Assembly: GCF_009017415.1 (NCBI RefSeq)
Contig: NC_092405.1
Coordinates: forward strand, 4,650,001-4,714,000
Reading direction: 5' to 3'
Length of the DNA stretch: 64,000 bases
Source: Aspergillus flavus
Lineage: Eukaryota > Ascomycota > Eurotiomycetes > Eurotiales > Aspergillaceae
Under the pieces are notes generated by a model. The model saw only the letters and a list, made by a program, of their open reading frames with translations, made no database searches and was not told where the DNA came from. A program made the translations under genes and the position numbers. Shown one piece after another: positions 20,752 to 31,721 of this stretch. Numbering within the stretch: the first letter of the stretch is position 1; every line of letters starts with the position of its first letter.

Positions 20752-22458
20752 GTTCGATGCGTGGTTGACTTGTCAGAGCTCAATTGACAGGTCCGCACCG
20801 GGCCTGTGGCTGTATTTGAATCTATGTAAACATGATATTCATATTCGACATGGCCTCATTGATACTCCTCATCACGCCATCTCCTATCTTGCGACTAGTT
20901 CAGAAGCCTCGTGCCTATTCCCCGTGCTGAATTACGCTGTCGCAAAAGTTGAAGGCGTTGGATGCAACATGTTGTGATACGCTTTCCGTGCCGACTATGC
21001 TTTAAACCGTTACAGCTTATGTCGAAGAACGTTAAAATGAGATTCCGGTAGTCATAACTGTGATTTGAAGGTCAGGTTTAGATGGTCGGCAAATATGATA
21101 GCGCCATACCCTAGCGTAATTTGACATTCCCCACTATATATTGGGAGGCCATGACAGGCCTGGAACACATAACAAAGGAAGTGATAATGGCGATTAACAG
21201 GTTAAGAAAGCGTTGGGACTTACGGTATACGCAAGGTTTATTTCTTCTGTCGCGGTGGCCATTTAACCGTCTGCCTCGGACTGCTGATGGGAGTCTAGAA
21301 AGGAAGAAAACACAAACAGTTTCCGAAGTAGCTATATACCTAGTTCTACTACTACATGTGGGACAGCGACCCAAGCAGACAAAGACACCAATGCAAGTGG
21401 ATTGTGAAGTAATGAACATAGTCAACACTATGAGGCCTCGTTTTTCTTTCTTCGCCCTGGCAGGGATGAGATTATATCCAATTGTGGATCCACCAAACCC
21501 CGAACATCTGCCGGATGCATATGGGTAGTATCATGCTTTTCCTTGTCGCAGTTCACTGGTTGGCTCGACATATGAAGCTATGTATGTTTGCTCGGTTATT
21601 ATGTCGTAGGCTAAGTGACCCGACATGAAAAGAGGACCGAGTAGATCTAATACGGAGGATATTTTCTTAAGTCGGTCTACGCATGTATTGAATTTAACAC
21701 ATTCCGAATTGACTTGACCTCCGACGCGCACGTACAGATATTAGTAAAAGAAACCTACAGCATAAGGTAGTAGTGTTGGGATTGCCGACCTGCACTCGGA
21801 ATTGGATATACCCCTTCGTCTAAACCACGTTTATGAAATCCGTTCAAAGTCCCTCGGACCCTAATTTATACGAGCCAAGACCGCCAATAAATGGTGTGAT
21901 CCATGTATTCGCCCGTAGCGAAATAAGCAACCCATGGCATTTCCTTCATTGGTGGACCGTGCTGAACCCGGGAGGAAGCCAAGCAAGTGATAAAGTCTCT
22001 GATTGATAAGGAATCGGGCAATTGCCGAGATATTCACACCATATGCCCCAGATTGAAAGGTTTCCATTCATGTATATCCGTGGGCGATGTACTCCCCCTC
22101 TGGTAATCTGTGGTCTAGTCGACGCAGTCGCCACGGGCAGCAGCTTTCCCAATTCTAGGCCCCAGACATATGTTAGAAAGGAACAAATGCCCCTCCGAGC
22201 TCTAATCAGCTAACAGGTCCTGCAGCTGCGGGGGATCTCGGGTTGATACGCCATGTTTCTTGCGAACGCACCTCAACGAGGGGTTCTCCTTGCGCAATCA
22301 CGCTTGGCTATGGCAAAACGATAAGCGACCTCCCTAGCCAATTATGGTCATTTATAATTCATAGCAAAACCAGATCATAAACCCTCTTGATATGCCCTTG
22401 GTCTTCCGGTACATATCCCCAAAAACACTCCGACTATTCGCCATTTAACGTTTTCAAG
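20752..22458. promoter_or_regulatory. Long divergent intergenic region between two permease genes
   Basis: 1.7 kb without a supported gene; open frames such as 21121-21528 lack features. It must hold the promoters of both permeases. No operator could be identified by eye. Confidence 0.5.
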
Positions 22459-24444
22459 ATGTCTTTAGGACTTTCTGAAAAGAACGACACCCCAGATGCA
22501 ACCTCGACGACAATTAAATCTAGCGACATCTCTGTAGAGGAATCGCCGGATCAGCGAAGGGGAAACCTGCACTATGTCAAGAGAACAGAAAATGGCTCGC
22601 TTCCTGAATATGAAGGAGATGTTATCCCAGGGTACGACGCTAATCTTATGCGAGCGCGAGCCAGTCTTAGTAGCGCGGAAGAAAAGAAGTTACTACGCCG
22701 AATAGACTGGCACCTGATTCCACTCTTGGCGATCATGTACATGCTGAAGAGTGTCGACTTTACCAATGTAAGTTCAGCCAGTGATTAGGTTTACCATATC
22801 AGTCTACATCTTAACCTTGGAAGGTCTCGTACGCTCAAACCATGGATAAAGGAACGTCGCGCAATATCCTAACAGAGCTTAAAATGACGTCCAACCAGTA
22901 TAATCTGGTTACCACGATGTACTACGTGAGTGTACCCTGATGGAACGGGAAGGCCCAACTGATGGTTCCAAGATTCCCTATATAATCGCCGAGGCACCCT
23001 CCAACCTTCTGCTGAAAGGCGTACGACCATCTATCTGGCAGGCTCGAATCATGGTTAGTAAACGAGTTCGAAGCTAAGAGAGCCCCAAACGCTAAGGATC
23101 ACAGGTATCCTGGGGAGTAGTACTCTGCTGCCATGCAGCTGTGACCAACCGACAGGGTCTCTATGCGGTTCGCTTTTTCCTTGGTCTCTTCGAGGCCGGT
23201 CTGTGGCCAGGCATGCTTGTCCAGTTATGCTACTGGTATAGACCGGACGAGATTGCTCCTCGGATAGTCCTCGTCACACTTCTAGGTAACTTTAGCACGG
23301 TTATCAGTGGCGTGCTTGCCTTCGCATTTAATGGAGTTACCACTGGTGGCTTATCTGGTTGGAAATGGTAAGGGACTCTCCATTGTCGGAAAAGAAAAGC
23401 TCCTGGATTCACGCTGTTTTCCAGGTTAGTTTTGACCGAAGGCATCTTTACCGTTATACTGGGGATCATCGTATACTTCCTCTTACCGGATTGTATGTAT
23501 AGCCGCAGGGTCACCAGGAGGTACTGAAATCCGTTAACTCATGTACAGTTCCATCTACGGCATCCTGGCTATCTGAGAGAGAACGGACTTTCGTCGAAGC
23601 CCGCCTCCCGAGTAACGCTCCGAGGGCAGCTGAAGCAAATTTCAACCTGCGCGAACTCCTCACCACCTTGCAAAACAAGAGAATCTGGCTCTTCCTCCTT
23701 TGTTGGGCCTTCTTTACCGTCGGTACCACGGGACTTACATTTTACCAACCGACCGTGATAGCAAATCTTGGATTTACGTGAGTTATCGCGGCCGTGACAT
23801 GTAAGGGCAACATGACTAACGCGCGTTGCAGCTCCATGGGGGAAAGCCTACTGTTAAACATTCCTTCTGCAGTTTTCGCTGTGATCTTAACCGTCGTCTT
23901 TGGTATCTTAGCCGACACGGGAAGGATTCCCCAGCCGGCGATTCCTCTCGCTTTCATGATTGTCATTGAAGCATGCTATGGCGTGCTCTACGCATTTCCG
24001 AACACCGGCGGCGTGTACGCGGCAACCATCTTAGCTGGAGGATTCTCAACTGCATGGTAAGTTGCCAATCCATACATTCTCATCGCTCATTGTACGCTAA
24101 AGCCCGATAGGTACGTGATGATGTGGCCCTGGCGAGTGCAAACTACCGAGGGTGCCACGGGCTCTGCCTTTGCAATCGCCTTTGCGAATAGCTACGGCCA
24201 AATTGGAGGGGCTGTGGGGTCTCAACTATTTAATTCGCGGTATGCGCCGCGATACACGACTTCTTTTGGCATTGCGATGGGGTTCGTGGGGATGGCCATC
24301 ATAATGAATCTTATTACTTGGGGATTTACGTGGAGGGTCGACGTGGATACCAGGAAACTAAAGAGAATCCGGCTCGCAGCTGCCAAGCAGAACCAGGCGG
24401 TGTTGGACGATGTGGATATTCATGCTGGGGAGAAGCGGCAGTAA
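22459..24444 (+). CDS. MFS permease, Dal5-like anion:cation symporter family
   Basis: Second member of the family in this window, 536 residues. Exons: 22459-22767, 22824-22925, 22973-23053, 23105-23367, 23425-23492, 23549-23777, 23832-24056, 24111-24444. After a hydrophilic N-terminal tail it has EKKLLRRIDWHLIPLLAIMY, VDFTNVSYA, IPYIIAEAPSNLLLK, RFFLGLFEAGLWPGM, YWYRPDEIAPR and LSGWKWLVLTEGIFTV, all conserved in the family. FEAGLWPGM is the TM4 signature. The late segment YVMMWPWRVQTTEGATGSA and GSQLFNSRYAPRY is also standard. It lies 210 bp before a secreted M20 peptidase on the same strand, so uptake of a peptidase product is an attractive but unproven idea. Confidence 0.9.
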
Positions 24445-24654
24445 GGGATCTGCATGTCGTATTTGAAGGATTGAGAAGAGTCAATGGTTTGCTAGGACGC
24501 ATGCTTGGTCTGTAATGTTCTAGTCAATGCCTGTAAAATAAGTTAGAGGCCAAGGCGCCATAGCGGGGACCGATTGTCTTATCAGTTTCTCCCCTCACCG
24601 TGTAGATGAACCTTTTCTCACACTCCGACCACCATCTGCAAAAGAGTTGGAATT

Positions 24655-25911
24655 ATGAAGGCGACGGATCTCTTTCATGTTACTGTGCTGGTAGCCGGGG
24701 CTCTGGCCTTGGAGCATCAACAGCCCCTGATTGGGGACCTGTCTCAGGATCTCAACCATATCATCGACTCGTCGCCTCTGCTTTCCTTCCACCGGGCCCT
24801 CGTGCAAATCCCATCCATAAGTGAACACGAGAAGAACGTGGGGGAGTATGTCTTAGACTTCCTCTCCTCGCAGAACCTCACTGTGGAAAAACAAATCGTG
24901 ACCCCCGAAAGTGACACTGAAGAAGAAAGATTCAACATATACGCGTATGTTGGGAAGAACAGACAGCCGGACGTGTTGGTGACCAGCCACATCGACACAG
25001 TCCCGCCCTTCATCCCTTACTCTCTTCATGCACCAACCTCAGACACGTCCTTCATTCGCACGGACCTCGTAATTGCTGGTCGTGGCACAGTGGATGCCAA
25101 AGCCAGTGTTGCGGCGATCGTCTTTGCCGCTTTAGAAACACTCGACGAGAATCCCAATGCCTCGATCGGGTTGTTGTTCGATGTCGGTGAAGAAAACAGC
25201 GGCGTGGGAATGAAACATTTCTCCAATTCTGAGCTCAATCCGACGCCTCCGACATATCATACGGTCATATTTGGAGAGCCAACGGAGCTCAGTCTCGTCG
25301 CAGCACATAAAGGAACCCTAGGATTTAAATTGGTCGCGGAAGGGAAAGCGGCTCATTCTGGGTACCCCTGGCTAGGTGAAAGTGCCATCTCATCGCTTAT
25401 TCCTGTTCTAGCTCATCTTGATACCCTGCAAGATCTTCCGCCCGAGAAAGGTGGCCTCCTTCGTAGTGAGACATTGGGCAAGTCCACCTTGAATATTGGC
25501 CGAGTGCATGGCGGAATTGCCGCCAACGTCGTTCCAGCCCATGCTGAAGCAGCAATTTCTGTTCGCCTTGCAGCGGGGACTCCAGAGGATACCAGAACCA
25601 TTATTGAGCGAGCAGTGGCAAAGGTAACTAGCGGCGACAGAAGTGTTTATCCTGATTTTGGCGATCGCAAAGCAGGCGCTCCACCGCAGTACTTCGATGT
25701 CGATGTGGACGGCTTTGAAGTGATCACTGTGAACTACGGAACCGATGCTCCTGCCCTGAAGATTCACGACCAGAGGACTCAAAGGGTTAAGAGGTATTTG
25801 TATGGACCTGGAAGCATCCTTGTTGCGCATGCCGATAATGAGGCCATCACGGTCGGCGAACTGGAAGAGGCGGTGCGTGGTTACAAGAGACTCATCGCTG
25901 CTTCTCTATAG
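24655..25911 (+). CDS. Secreted M20 family metallopeptidase (carboxypeptidase/deacylase type)
   Basis: Two-zinc hydrolase of 418 residues in one exon, removing C-terminal residues from peptides or acyl groups from amino acids. The first about 19 residues form a signal peptide (LFHVTVLVAGALALE). Metal ligands are visible as TSHIDTVPP (His112), GRGTVDAKA (Asp147), GEEN (Glu179-Glu180, the first the general base), FGEPTE (Glu208) and HADNE near residue 392. The lid (dimerisation) domain is the segment from about 220 to 320 with HKGTLGFKLVAEGKAAHSG. The length is close to the fungal group usually named probable carboxypeptidase, peptidase M20A. It follows a permease on the same strand and converges with an acetolactate synthase gene. 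Confidence 0.9.
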   Translation: MKATDLFHVTVLVAGALALEHQQPLIGDLSQDLNHIIDSSPLLSFHRALVQIPSISEHEKNVGEYVLDFLSSQNLTVEKQIVTPESDTEEERFNIYAYVGKNRQPDVLVTSHIDTVPPFIPYSLHAPTSDTSFIRTDLVIAGRGTVDAKASVAAIVFAALETLDENPNASIGLLFDVGEENSGVGMKHFSNSELNPTPPTYHTVIFGEPTELSLVAAHKGTLGFKLVAEGKAAHSGYPWLGESAISSLIPVLAHLDTLQDLPPEKGGLLRSETLGKSTLNIGRVHGGIAANVVPAHAEAAISVRLAAGTPEDTRTIIERAVAKVTSGDRSVYPDFGDRKAGAPPQYFDVDVDGFEVITVNYGTDAPALKIHDQRTQRVKRYLYGPGSILVAHADNEAITVGELEEAVRGYKRLIAASL

Positions 25912-26231
25912 GCGTTTCAGAATGCGTTGAGTACATCTACATAGCCCTAGAGTACTTGGGGGTTTGGCTCTTGTGTACTGGATCTCCGTATTGGGGTTAA
26001 ATTATCAAGGCAAGAGGCGGGGTGAAGAACACGGTTGTTATCGGTCGCCTTATAAACAATCTTTAAAGCTTACAAGTTCGTAGATGTTGAGAGCCTTGTG
26101 AGAACTGAACCTATAGTCTAGATTGGGCATGCGACTTCTGTAAAATTCTCGATCAGCACCACTCCTGGAGTATCACTTTTTAGCTACATTTACAAACGCG
26201 TGACGCGTGGTCCAGAGGGTTGCCTTCAAGC
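25912..26231. other. Convergent 3' intergenic region
   Basis: 320 bases between the stop codons of the peptidase and the acetolactate synthase. No gene seen. Confidence 0.5.
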
Positions 26232-28233
26232 TCAACCATGAAGCCCACATGTTCTGTCCCGCATCAGACTTCGTCTTTCCATGTCTTTATGTGCGTCCCA
26301 CGTAATGAACTCGTGAAGTCCCGAGCCCGCTGGCACCATCGGTAACACCGGTACCTTCTTGTCGGTCATAACCTCCAGCAGAGCCGGACCCTCTGTGTGG
26401 ATAAGCCATTTCAGAGAGTCAACGACCTCCTCGGGTTTGCTGACACGTCGATGCTGGATATGCATTGCCCCTGCCAGGCCCATAAAATCCGGATTACGCT
26501 GGTGTGTGTGCGAGTATCGATCCTCATAGAATAAATTTTGCCACTGCGTCACCATTCCTTGCTCCTCATTGTTTAGGACGATGACCTTTACCCCGATATT
26601 AAATTGACTGGCCGTAGTCAGTTCCGTCAAGGTCATGCTAAACGATGCATCACCATCGATATCAATTACAAGCGCATCTGGACGCGCTACCTTAGCACCA
26701 ATGGCAGCTGGAAGACCAAAACCCATAGTCCCAAGACCACCAGAGGTGATCAAACTACGGGGATGGCGCCAACGAAAGTGCTGAGCAGTCCACATCTGAT
26801 GCTGGCCAACACCCGTAGTAATGATGGTCTCTTGCTTGCGGCCTGCTGTGAGGTTACTCAGTTCCTCGATCAAGTATTGGGGTTTGATCAAGTGTGGTCG
26901 TTCATCCCGGGTATAAGCATTCCACGGCCACTTTGTTTTCCATTCGTTGATTTGTTTAAACCATGCTTGCCTTTCAGTCATGCTGGTCCGGTTCACATGG
27001 GGCAGTAGGTGTGTCAGATTCTCTGCGATGTCCCCGACAACTGCCTCGGTCGACTGAATCACCTTGTTGATATTCTTGGGTAGGATTTCAAACTGCACAA
27101 TACCCCCAAGGCCCTTTGCCGCTGCCGCCCTCGCAGCAGGCGCAAACTTGGCGATGTTCAATGTAACTCGATCATCAAACCGTGCGCCCAATGCGATGAT
27201 GAGATCGGCTTCCTGTATAGACATGTTCGCGTACGCTGATCCATGCATACCCAGCATATGGAGGGACTTCTCGTCCAGTTCATCGAAGGCACCGAGTCCC
27301 TGCAAAGTTGTTGTTACCGGGATGGACGCCTTGTCTGCAAGTTCTTTGAGCAACTGAGGTCCATTTGGGGACTGGATGACTCCCTGTCCCGCATATATGA
27401 CAGGCTTCTTCGCGGTGTTAATCAACTTTGCGACATGGGAGATCGACTTGGTGAGTAGTTTTTGGTTCGCATCGGTGTTTGCGTAGGTGGAAATGCGAGG
27501 TATAGCTGGGCCGGTAGGAGTAGTCTTTCTCAGGATACCTGCAGTCACGTCCTTCGGTAGATCCACCAGAACAGGGCCAGGCCTCCCACTCGTGGCAATC
27601 TCGAACGCTTCGTTAATTCTCTGAGGTAGCTCAGCAACGTTACGTACCATCACGTTCCACTTTGTGCAGCCTCGGGATATACCCAGAATGTCAGCTTCCT
27701 GGAAAGCATCGCTGCCGATCGCCGCGGTTGCCACCTGGCCGCTGAAGACGATCATGGGCGTTCCATCGGACAGAGCATCCTGCATCGGAGTAACGACATT
27801 AGTCGCACCGGGCCCGGAGGTGACGAGAACGATCCCTGGCTTTCCCGAAGCCCTTGCGTAGCCCTCAGCCATATGCCCGGCGCCTTGTTCGTGCTTGGGG
27901 AGGATAAAATCGAAGTGCTTGGAGTTGTAAATGGCGTCGAAGACCGGAAGGATCGTTCCACCAGGGTATCCAACTGCCGATGTGCGTGTCAGTAAGCCAG
28001 AGGAAATAAAGTGCCGCTAAGAGGCATACATATATGTTTGACACCGTGTCTTTGCATCATCTCATGGAAGATCTGGCCGCCCGTCATGCCAACGAATCTA
28101 CGTATGAGACCCATCAGTACCCACGACGCTTCAAAAAGCAGTCACTATTCTCATACGATTCATTCGCTTCCCCTGATCCTGAACTCACTGGAGCTCCATT
28201 ATCCGGTCCTGTCATGGGAGCGGCTGCACTCAT
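26232..28233 (-). CDS. Acetolactate synthase catalytic subunit paralog (Ilv2-like), without obvious mitochondrial presequence
   Basis: Thiamine diphosphate enzyme joining pyruvate to pyruvate or 2-oxobutyrate, first step of branched-chain amino acid synthesis. Exons are 28233-28157, 28097-28030 and 27973-26232, giving 628 residues. The first intron (59 nt) was chosen because it restores ESFVGMTGG, matching the usual DESFVGMTGG. Seen: KHEQGAGHMAEGYARASG with the catalytic Glu77, the central FAD domain with GARFDDRVT, and the thiamine diphosphate motif DIDGDASF to LNNEEQG. Compared with yeast Ilv2 (about 687 residues, from memory) only some 26 residues precede the conserved start, so a mitochondrial presequence seems absent or very short. 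At the inhibitor channel GQVATAAIG replaces the GQVPTSAIG of yeast, giving Ala130 for yeast Pro192, a classic sulfonylurea resistance site; Trp526 is kept. LPMVPAG replaces LPMVPGG. A second, resistant isoform linked to a metabolite cluster is one explanation; an ordinary paralog is the other. Confidence 0.92.
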
Positions 28234-28982
28234 ATAGGGTTCTGTGTTTCTTTACGCCAGCCCAATTAGCGACTGTTGGTGGGATCGAATCGAACATGTG
28301 GGTAAAGCTGCTCTATGACTTACATCGACTGTGCCGCAACCGTCATATTCCTTCGTCGAATGCTTTCTAACTTCGAAGCGCAAATGTGCGACCGAGGAAA
28401 GGAGGTTTGTTGACATCGTGCGGTAAGAGCCAGGGCATTGCCAGCCCGACTGATAGGGCGTGTGCGAAACATCTCAGGCTAGGGGTGTGACAAGATAGAC
28501 GGGTGAGGACAGAACATAATTTCAACAGTTATTTTGTACTGGCCGCTGGTCTTACTATTTTATGTTTTCGAGATGCTGTATAAGTGTGAGCATGACTCAT
28601 GCTAGGGCCAGCGATACCGGACGCTTATTCTGGACAAGGGCTTACAGCCAAGCTATTCCAACGTTAATTCTAACCTCATCCGTGACTCATCCGGGTTGAT
28701 CCTTGACTATAATTTCCTGGGGACCAAAACAGACCGCGCGATTGGCCGTGTCAGGCGTGGCCAGAGTCCCCGGAAGCTGTCTCTCCAATAGCATATTGTG
28801 AGTTCACGATGTCTCCACCAGCGACATTTCATTCCATCGCTCAATGGCAAGCTACTCCATACCAAACAAATGAACAAGGTTTGCCCAACTGCTGTCTCTC
28901 CTACCCCATTTTTTCTGATTACGAATTTTCCCCTTAATCTGCGAAAATCTCTGTCAGCACGTCTGTTCTCCCGAGTCAACGC
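28234..28982. other. Intergenic region upstream of acetolactate synthase
   Basis: About 750 bases including the promoter of the leftward synthase. No gene features in the open frames at 28707-28979. Confidence 0.45.
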
Positions 28983-29681
28983 TTAGGCCTCCGACCTCGC
29001 CCTGACTGTAATCTTGGCTTCGCTGTCTGTAGTCTTGCTCTCGTACCAGTCATTGATCGATGCCTTGGCCGCGGGAGGCTTGAGATACAGCGACCCATCT
29101 GGAAACCGTTCAGAGACATCCATCGCTCCTGGCCTGGCCCTAGAGTCACAAGAAATCCCCACACAAACAGATCTAGAGGGACGGAACTGTAAAGGAAAGG
29201 TTCATACCTGCATAGGATATATTTTTCAACCTTTGCATAATCGTTTCGAGTGTCCAAAGGATCCTCCCAGAGTCAATTGAGGACTCAACCAACCACAGCC
29301 TCAACATTAGTTGCAAGGCGAGAAACAAAAGGTGATGCACCAGATGGGTGGACGAGGTCTGGCTCAATAAGTCCCGTCAAGATGTACTCTTGTAGCCTGG
29401 CGGGGTTTTTCCTCATGACATGCATACTGCCGTTATCAAAGCATTCCCATCCAGCAATGATGGCCCATCCAAGTCGCCAAAACACGATCCGTGACCACAC
29501 TGGATCACTTATCATGACCCGCACCAGCTGTCGGTAATCGATTTAGTCCAAAGCCCCCTGTTGCCTTGGAGGACTTGAAAGATTTCGCTGCGAGTCGCTC
29601 TACATTGATCAACAAATCTTTGGCTAACGCCTCAACTTTTCTACCAACGCTCCTGATACCGGCTGTGCGCCACAGCCACAT
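28983..29681 (-). CDS. Possible small three-exon gene, unrecognised
   Basis: A tentative model with exons 29681-29604, 29527-29294 and 29186-28983 keeps frame and gives 171 residues. Support comes from coding-like wording in the middle exon (VWSRIVFWRLGWAIIAGWE, MRKNPARLQEYILTG, HPSGASPFVSRL) and the last exon (MDVSERFPDGSLYLKPP, INDWYESKTTDSEAKITVR), and from a good acceptor after CCTTTCCTTTACAG. I do not recognise a family. It could equally be the 3' remnant of a larger gene, since the sequence just upstream is AT-rich and featureless. The gene ends about 750 nt before the acetolactate synthase start. Confidence 0.35.
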
Positions 29682-30010
29682 AAGGTATATATATAATCAA
29701 CAAATTATATGGTGCCCATATGTGTTGGTTAGCATATTGAATGTCAAACTAACGAGCCGCCCATGAATATTAAACTTCGTGGCTTAAATCATCTGTTCCC
29801 ACGTAAGTCAAGCCGAAATATATTATCGTGGAAACGACGTTATAATATTTCGGATCCGCTGTCTAGGAGATAGCCATATAATTAGAGGCGAAAGAACAAG
29901 TCCCCAGGAAGCAGCTATTAGAGGAATACAGGAATAAGAGTATCTTCGAGGTATCTTTTCAGGTGAGTGGGTCATCTCAGCAGAAAGTATCTAAGTAGAT
30001 TTAAAGGGCT
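29682..30010. other. AT-rich intergenic region
   Basis: About 330 bases, AT-rich with TATATATA runs near 29685. No gene seen. Confidence 0.45.
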
Positions 30011-30905
30011 CTATGCCGTCCCCCCCGTCCCGTTCAGCTTGAACCTTTCAGGGACGTGCGAGTATGTGCATACATCAATGGGGAACCTGATTGCAAATAT
30101 GGCCATCACTATCCACATCAGAGTCGCGTCGAAGACATATACGGGCCACTCATGTTGTAGCAGGTATCCGTCATTGCCCATAATGTACTCCACAACCCTG
30201 AATAGAGACCGAACCATGATCAAAAGGCTGACTAGGTACAGGGTATTGAGGTGCCACTTCCATCGCAAAACATTAGAGGAGGTCTCCTGCGTAGGGTTTC
30301 TGTACATTCGGGCCTGGAAGATCATTGTGCTGATAATGAAGAACCCCAGGAAAACGACTTGCACAATCAGGCCAAAGATAACAAGCTTGTTTCCTATGCT
30401 CGCAAGGTCACTGGAAATCATCATGCCAGCAGCACCGCCTTGGATCAGAAAGGACAAGACATCGCCGGTGACAAAGACCTTGGTTAACCAGCGGACGGGT
30501 ATCAGTGAGCGACTTTCACCCTTCACCGCGATAATTACCCGGCCCAGAACCATGTATATTGTCGCCGCAAAGAGGGCTGGACCGAGTAGTATGAAGACAT
30601 TCTGGATGCAATAGGGCATCATACGTCCGGTCTTGTCGTAAGCGGACGCTCGAGCACAATAACCTATGAATTCAACTGATACCGTTAACATGCGCAATCT
30701 CCATGAGCTAATGGGCAACTATCCATATGCACTTACAGAAGCCCCCAATGGCAAAGCAAATGCAAAAATAGGTCTTTAGTTTCCATATCTTCCAGGTGTG
30801 ATGTATCGTTGCCGCTAGGAAAAGCAAGAGAAAAATAACCGCGGCGGCCCTCGAGGGAATGTAATGCCAAAGATAATAGCCTTTGTACGTGTGGAGTTCC
30901 GGCAT
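30011..30905 (-). CDS. RTA1-like seven-helix membrane protein
   Basis: Member of the RTA1/RTM1 family (lipid-translocating exporter-like or stress-resistance membrane proteins), 277 residues. Exons 30905-30737 and 30675-30011. The start MPELHTYKGYYLWHYIPS is typical, followed by hydrophobic helices (AAVIFLLLFLAATIHH, TYFCICFAIGGF) and the family signature EFIGYCARA. Later come YCIQNVFILLGPALFAATIYMVLGR, VTGDVLSFLIQGGAAGM and SLFRVVEYIMGNDGYLLQHEWPVYVFD with the conserved RxxE and HE residues. The family protects yeast against 7-aminocholesterol and other sterol-like or amphipathic compounds. Its downstream position relative to a Zn2Cys6 regulator on the same strand suggests a self-protection or export role. 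Confidence 0.9.
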
Positions 30906-31177
30906 TATGTGTGTGACAAGTGCAGTTGAAGCCAGACCCCGTGAGGAATTGCGAGCTAAGGCGTTTGGCCGAATGCGAATGAGAACACTAGTCCGTCGGA
31001 CCAAGGCAAGGCTGTATGAATAGTTATATGTTGAAATACATGCACTAGGAGGATCAGAGACCTATCCTGCGACAAAATTTGGCGCGTCTCCACTCCAAGC
31101 CATTCTTTATTATTTATACTAGGCCCGCAACTAATGTGAGGCTCCTCGTACCTTTCTTTTTTCTTTTTTTTCTTTTC

Positions 31178-31214
<37 letters not shown>

Positions 31215-31721
31215 TTGAGATACGTGTAGCTAGCTCCAGATGAAGTCCAATCTCCTATATCCAGATGCTGTGTGCGGCTATGAAGTATAGCTGATGCACT
31301 CTGACCTAAACGAATTTCACGTTATTATTATCAAAGGACTGTAAGTTTTCATACTATTCCGAGTTGTAAATGATCATAAAGCTGCCCATATTGAGAGCGG
31401 GATAAAATTCTGTTTTAACACTAAAGGCTCTTGCCTAGAACGAGCGACCTTAACAGAGGTAACCCATCTGGTCCTTCTCCTACTCTCCTCTGATTTCCAA
31501 CTGCCTGGCAATGTGATAATGGCCCGTGCATACGAGGAAATGGAAGAAGATCCACCCGCGCCACTCATTGCAAGGCGGGTCATATAAATATTTGGCACAA
31601 CAAGCTGGGAAAGAAATACGCGTATGCACGGGCCACTTATGCACTGCCATATCGTAAGCCAAGAAAAAAGCGGTTCACCAGAATGTTACATTTTCCGTAG
31701 AAATGGACCACTCCCAGTCCT
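30906..31721. promoter_or_regulatory. Region between RTA1-like gene and regulator, with long pyrimidine tract
   Basis: Promoter side of the RTA1-like gene. It contains a 66-nt CT-rich microsatellite (listed separately). No gene is supported in the rest, although the 31480-31662 frame is open. Confidence 0.45.
31151..31216 (+). repeat. Pyrimidine microsatellite (TTTTC repeats then poly-T)
   Basis: Several TTTTC units in tandem followed by a run of T, about 245 nt upstream of the RTA1-like start codon on the other strand. Such tracts often vary in length between strains. Confidence 0.85.

Noticed and set aside
13022..24575. Similar AGAGGCCAAG...AGCGGGG words at 13022 and 24545
   Set aside because: The match is short and gapped; not enough to call a repeat.
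26604..27008. 134-codon plus-strand open frame
   Set aside because: Shadow of the acetolactate synthase.
28012..28114. Start of the acetolactate synthase at the ATG at 28114
   Set aside because: It ignores a good 59-nt intron whose removal restores the conserved ESFVGMTGG stretch and adds an upstream exon with a better start.
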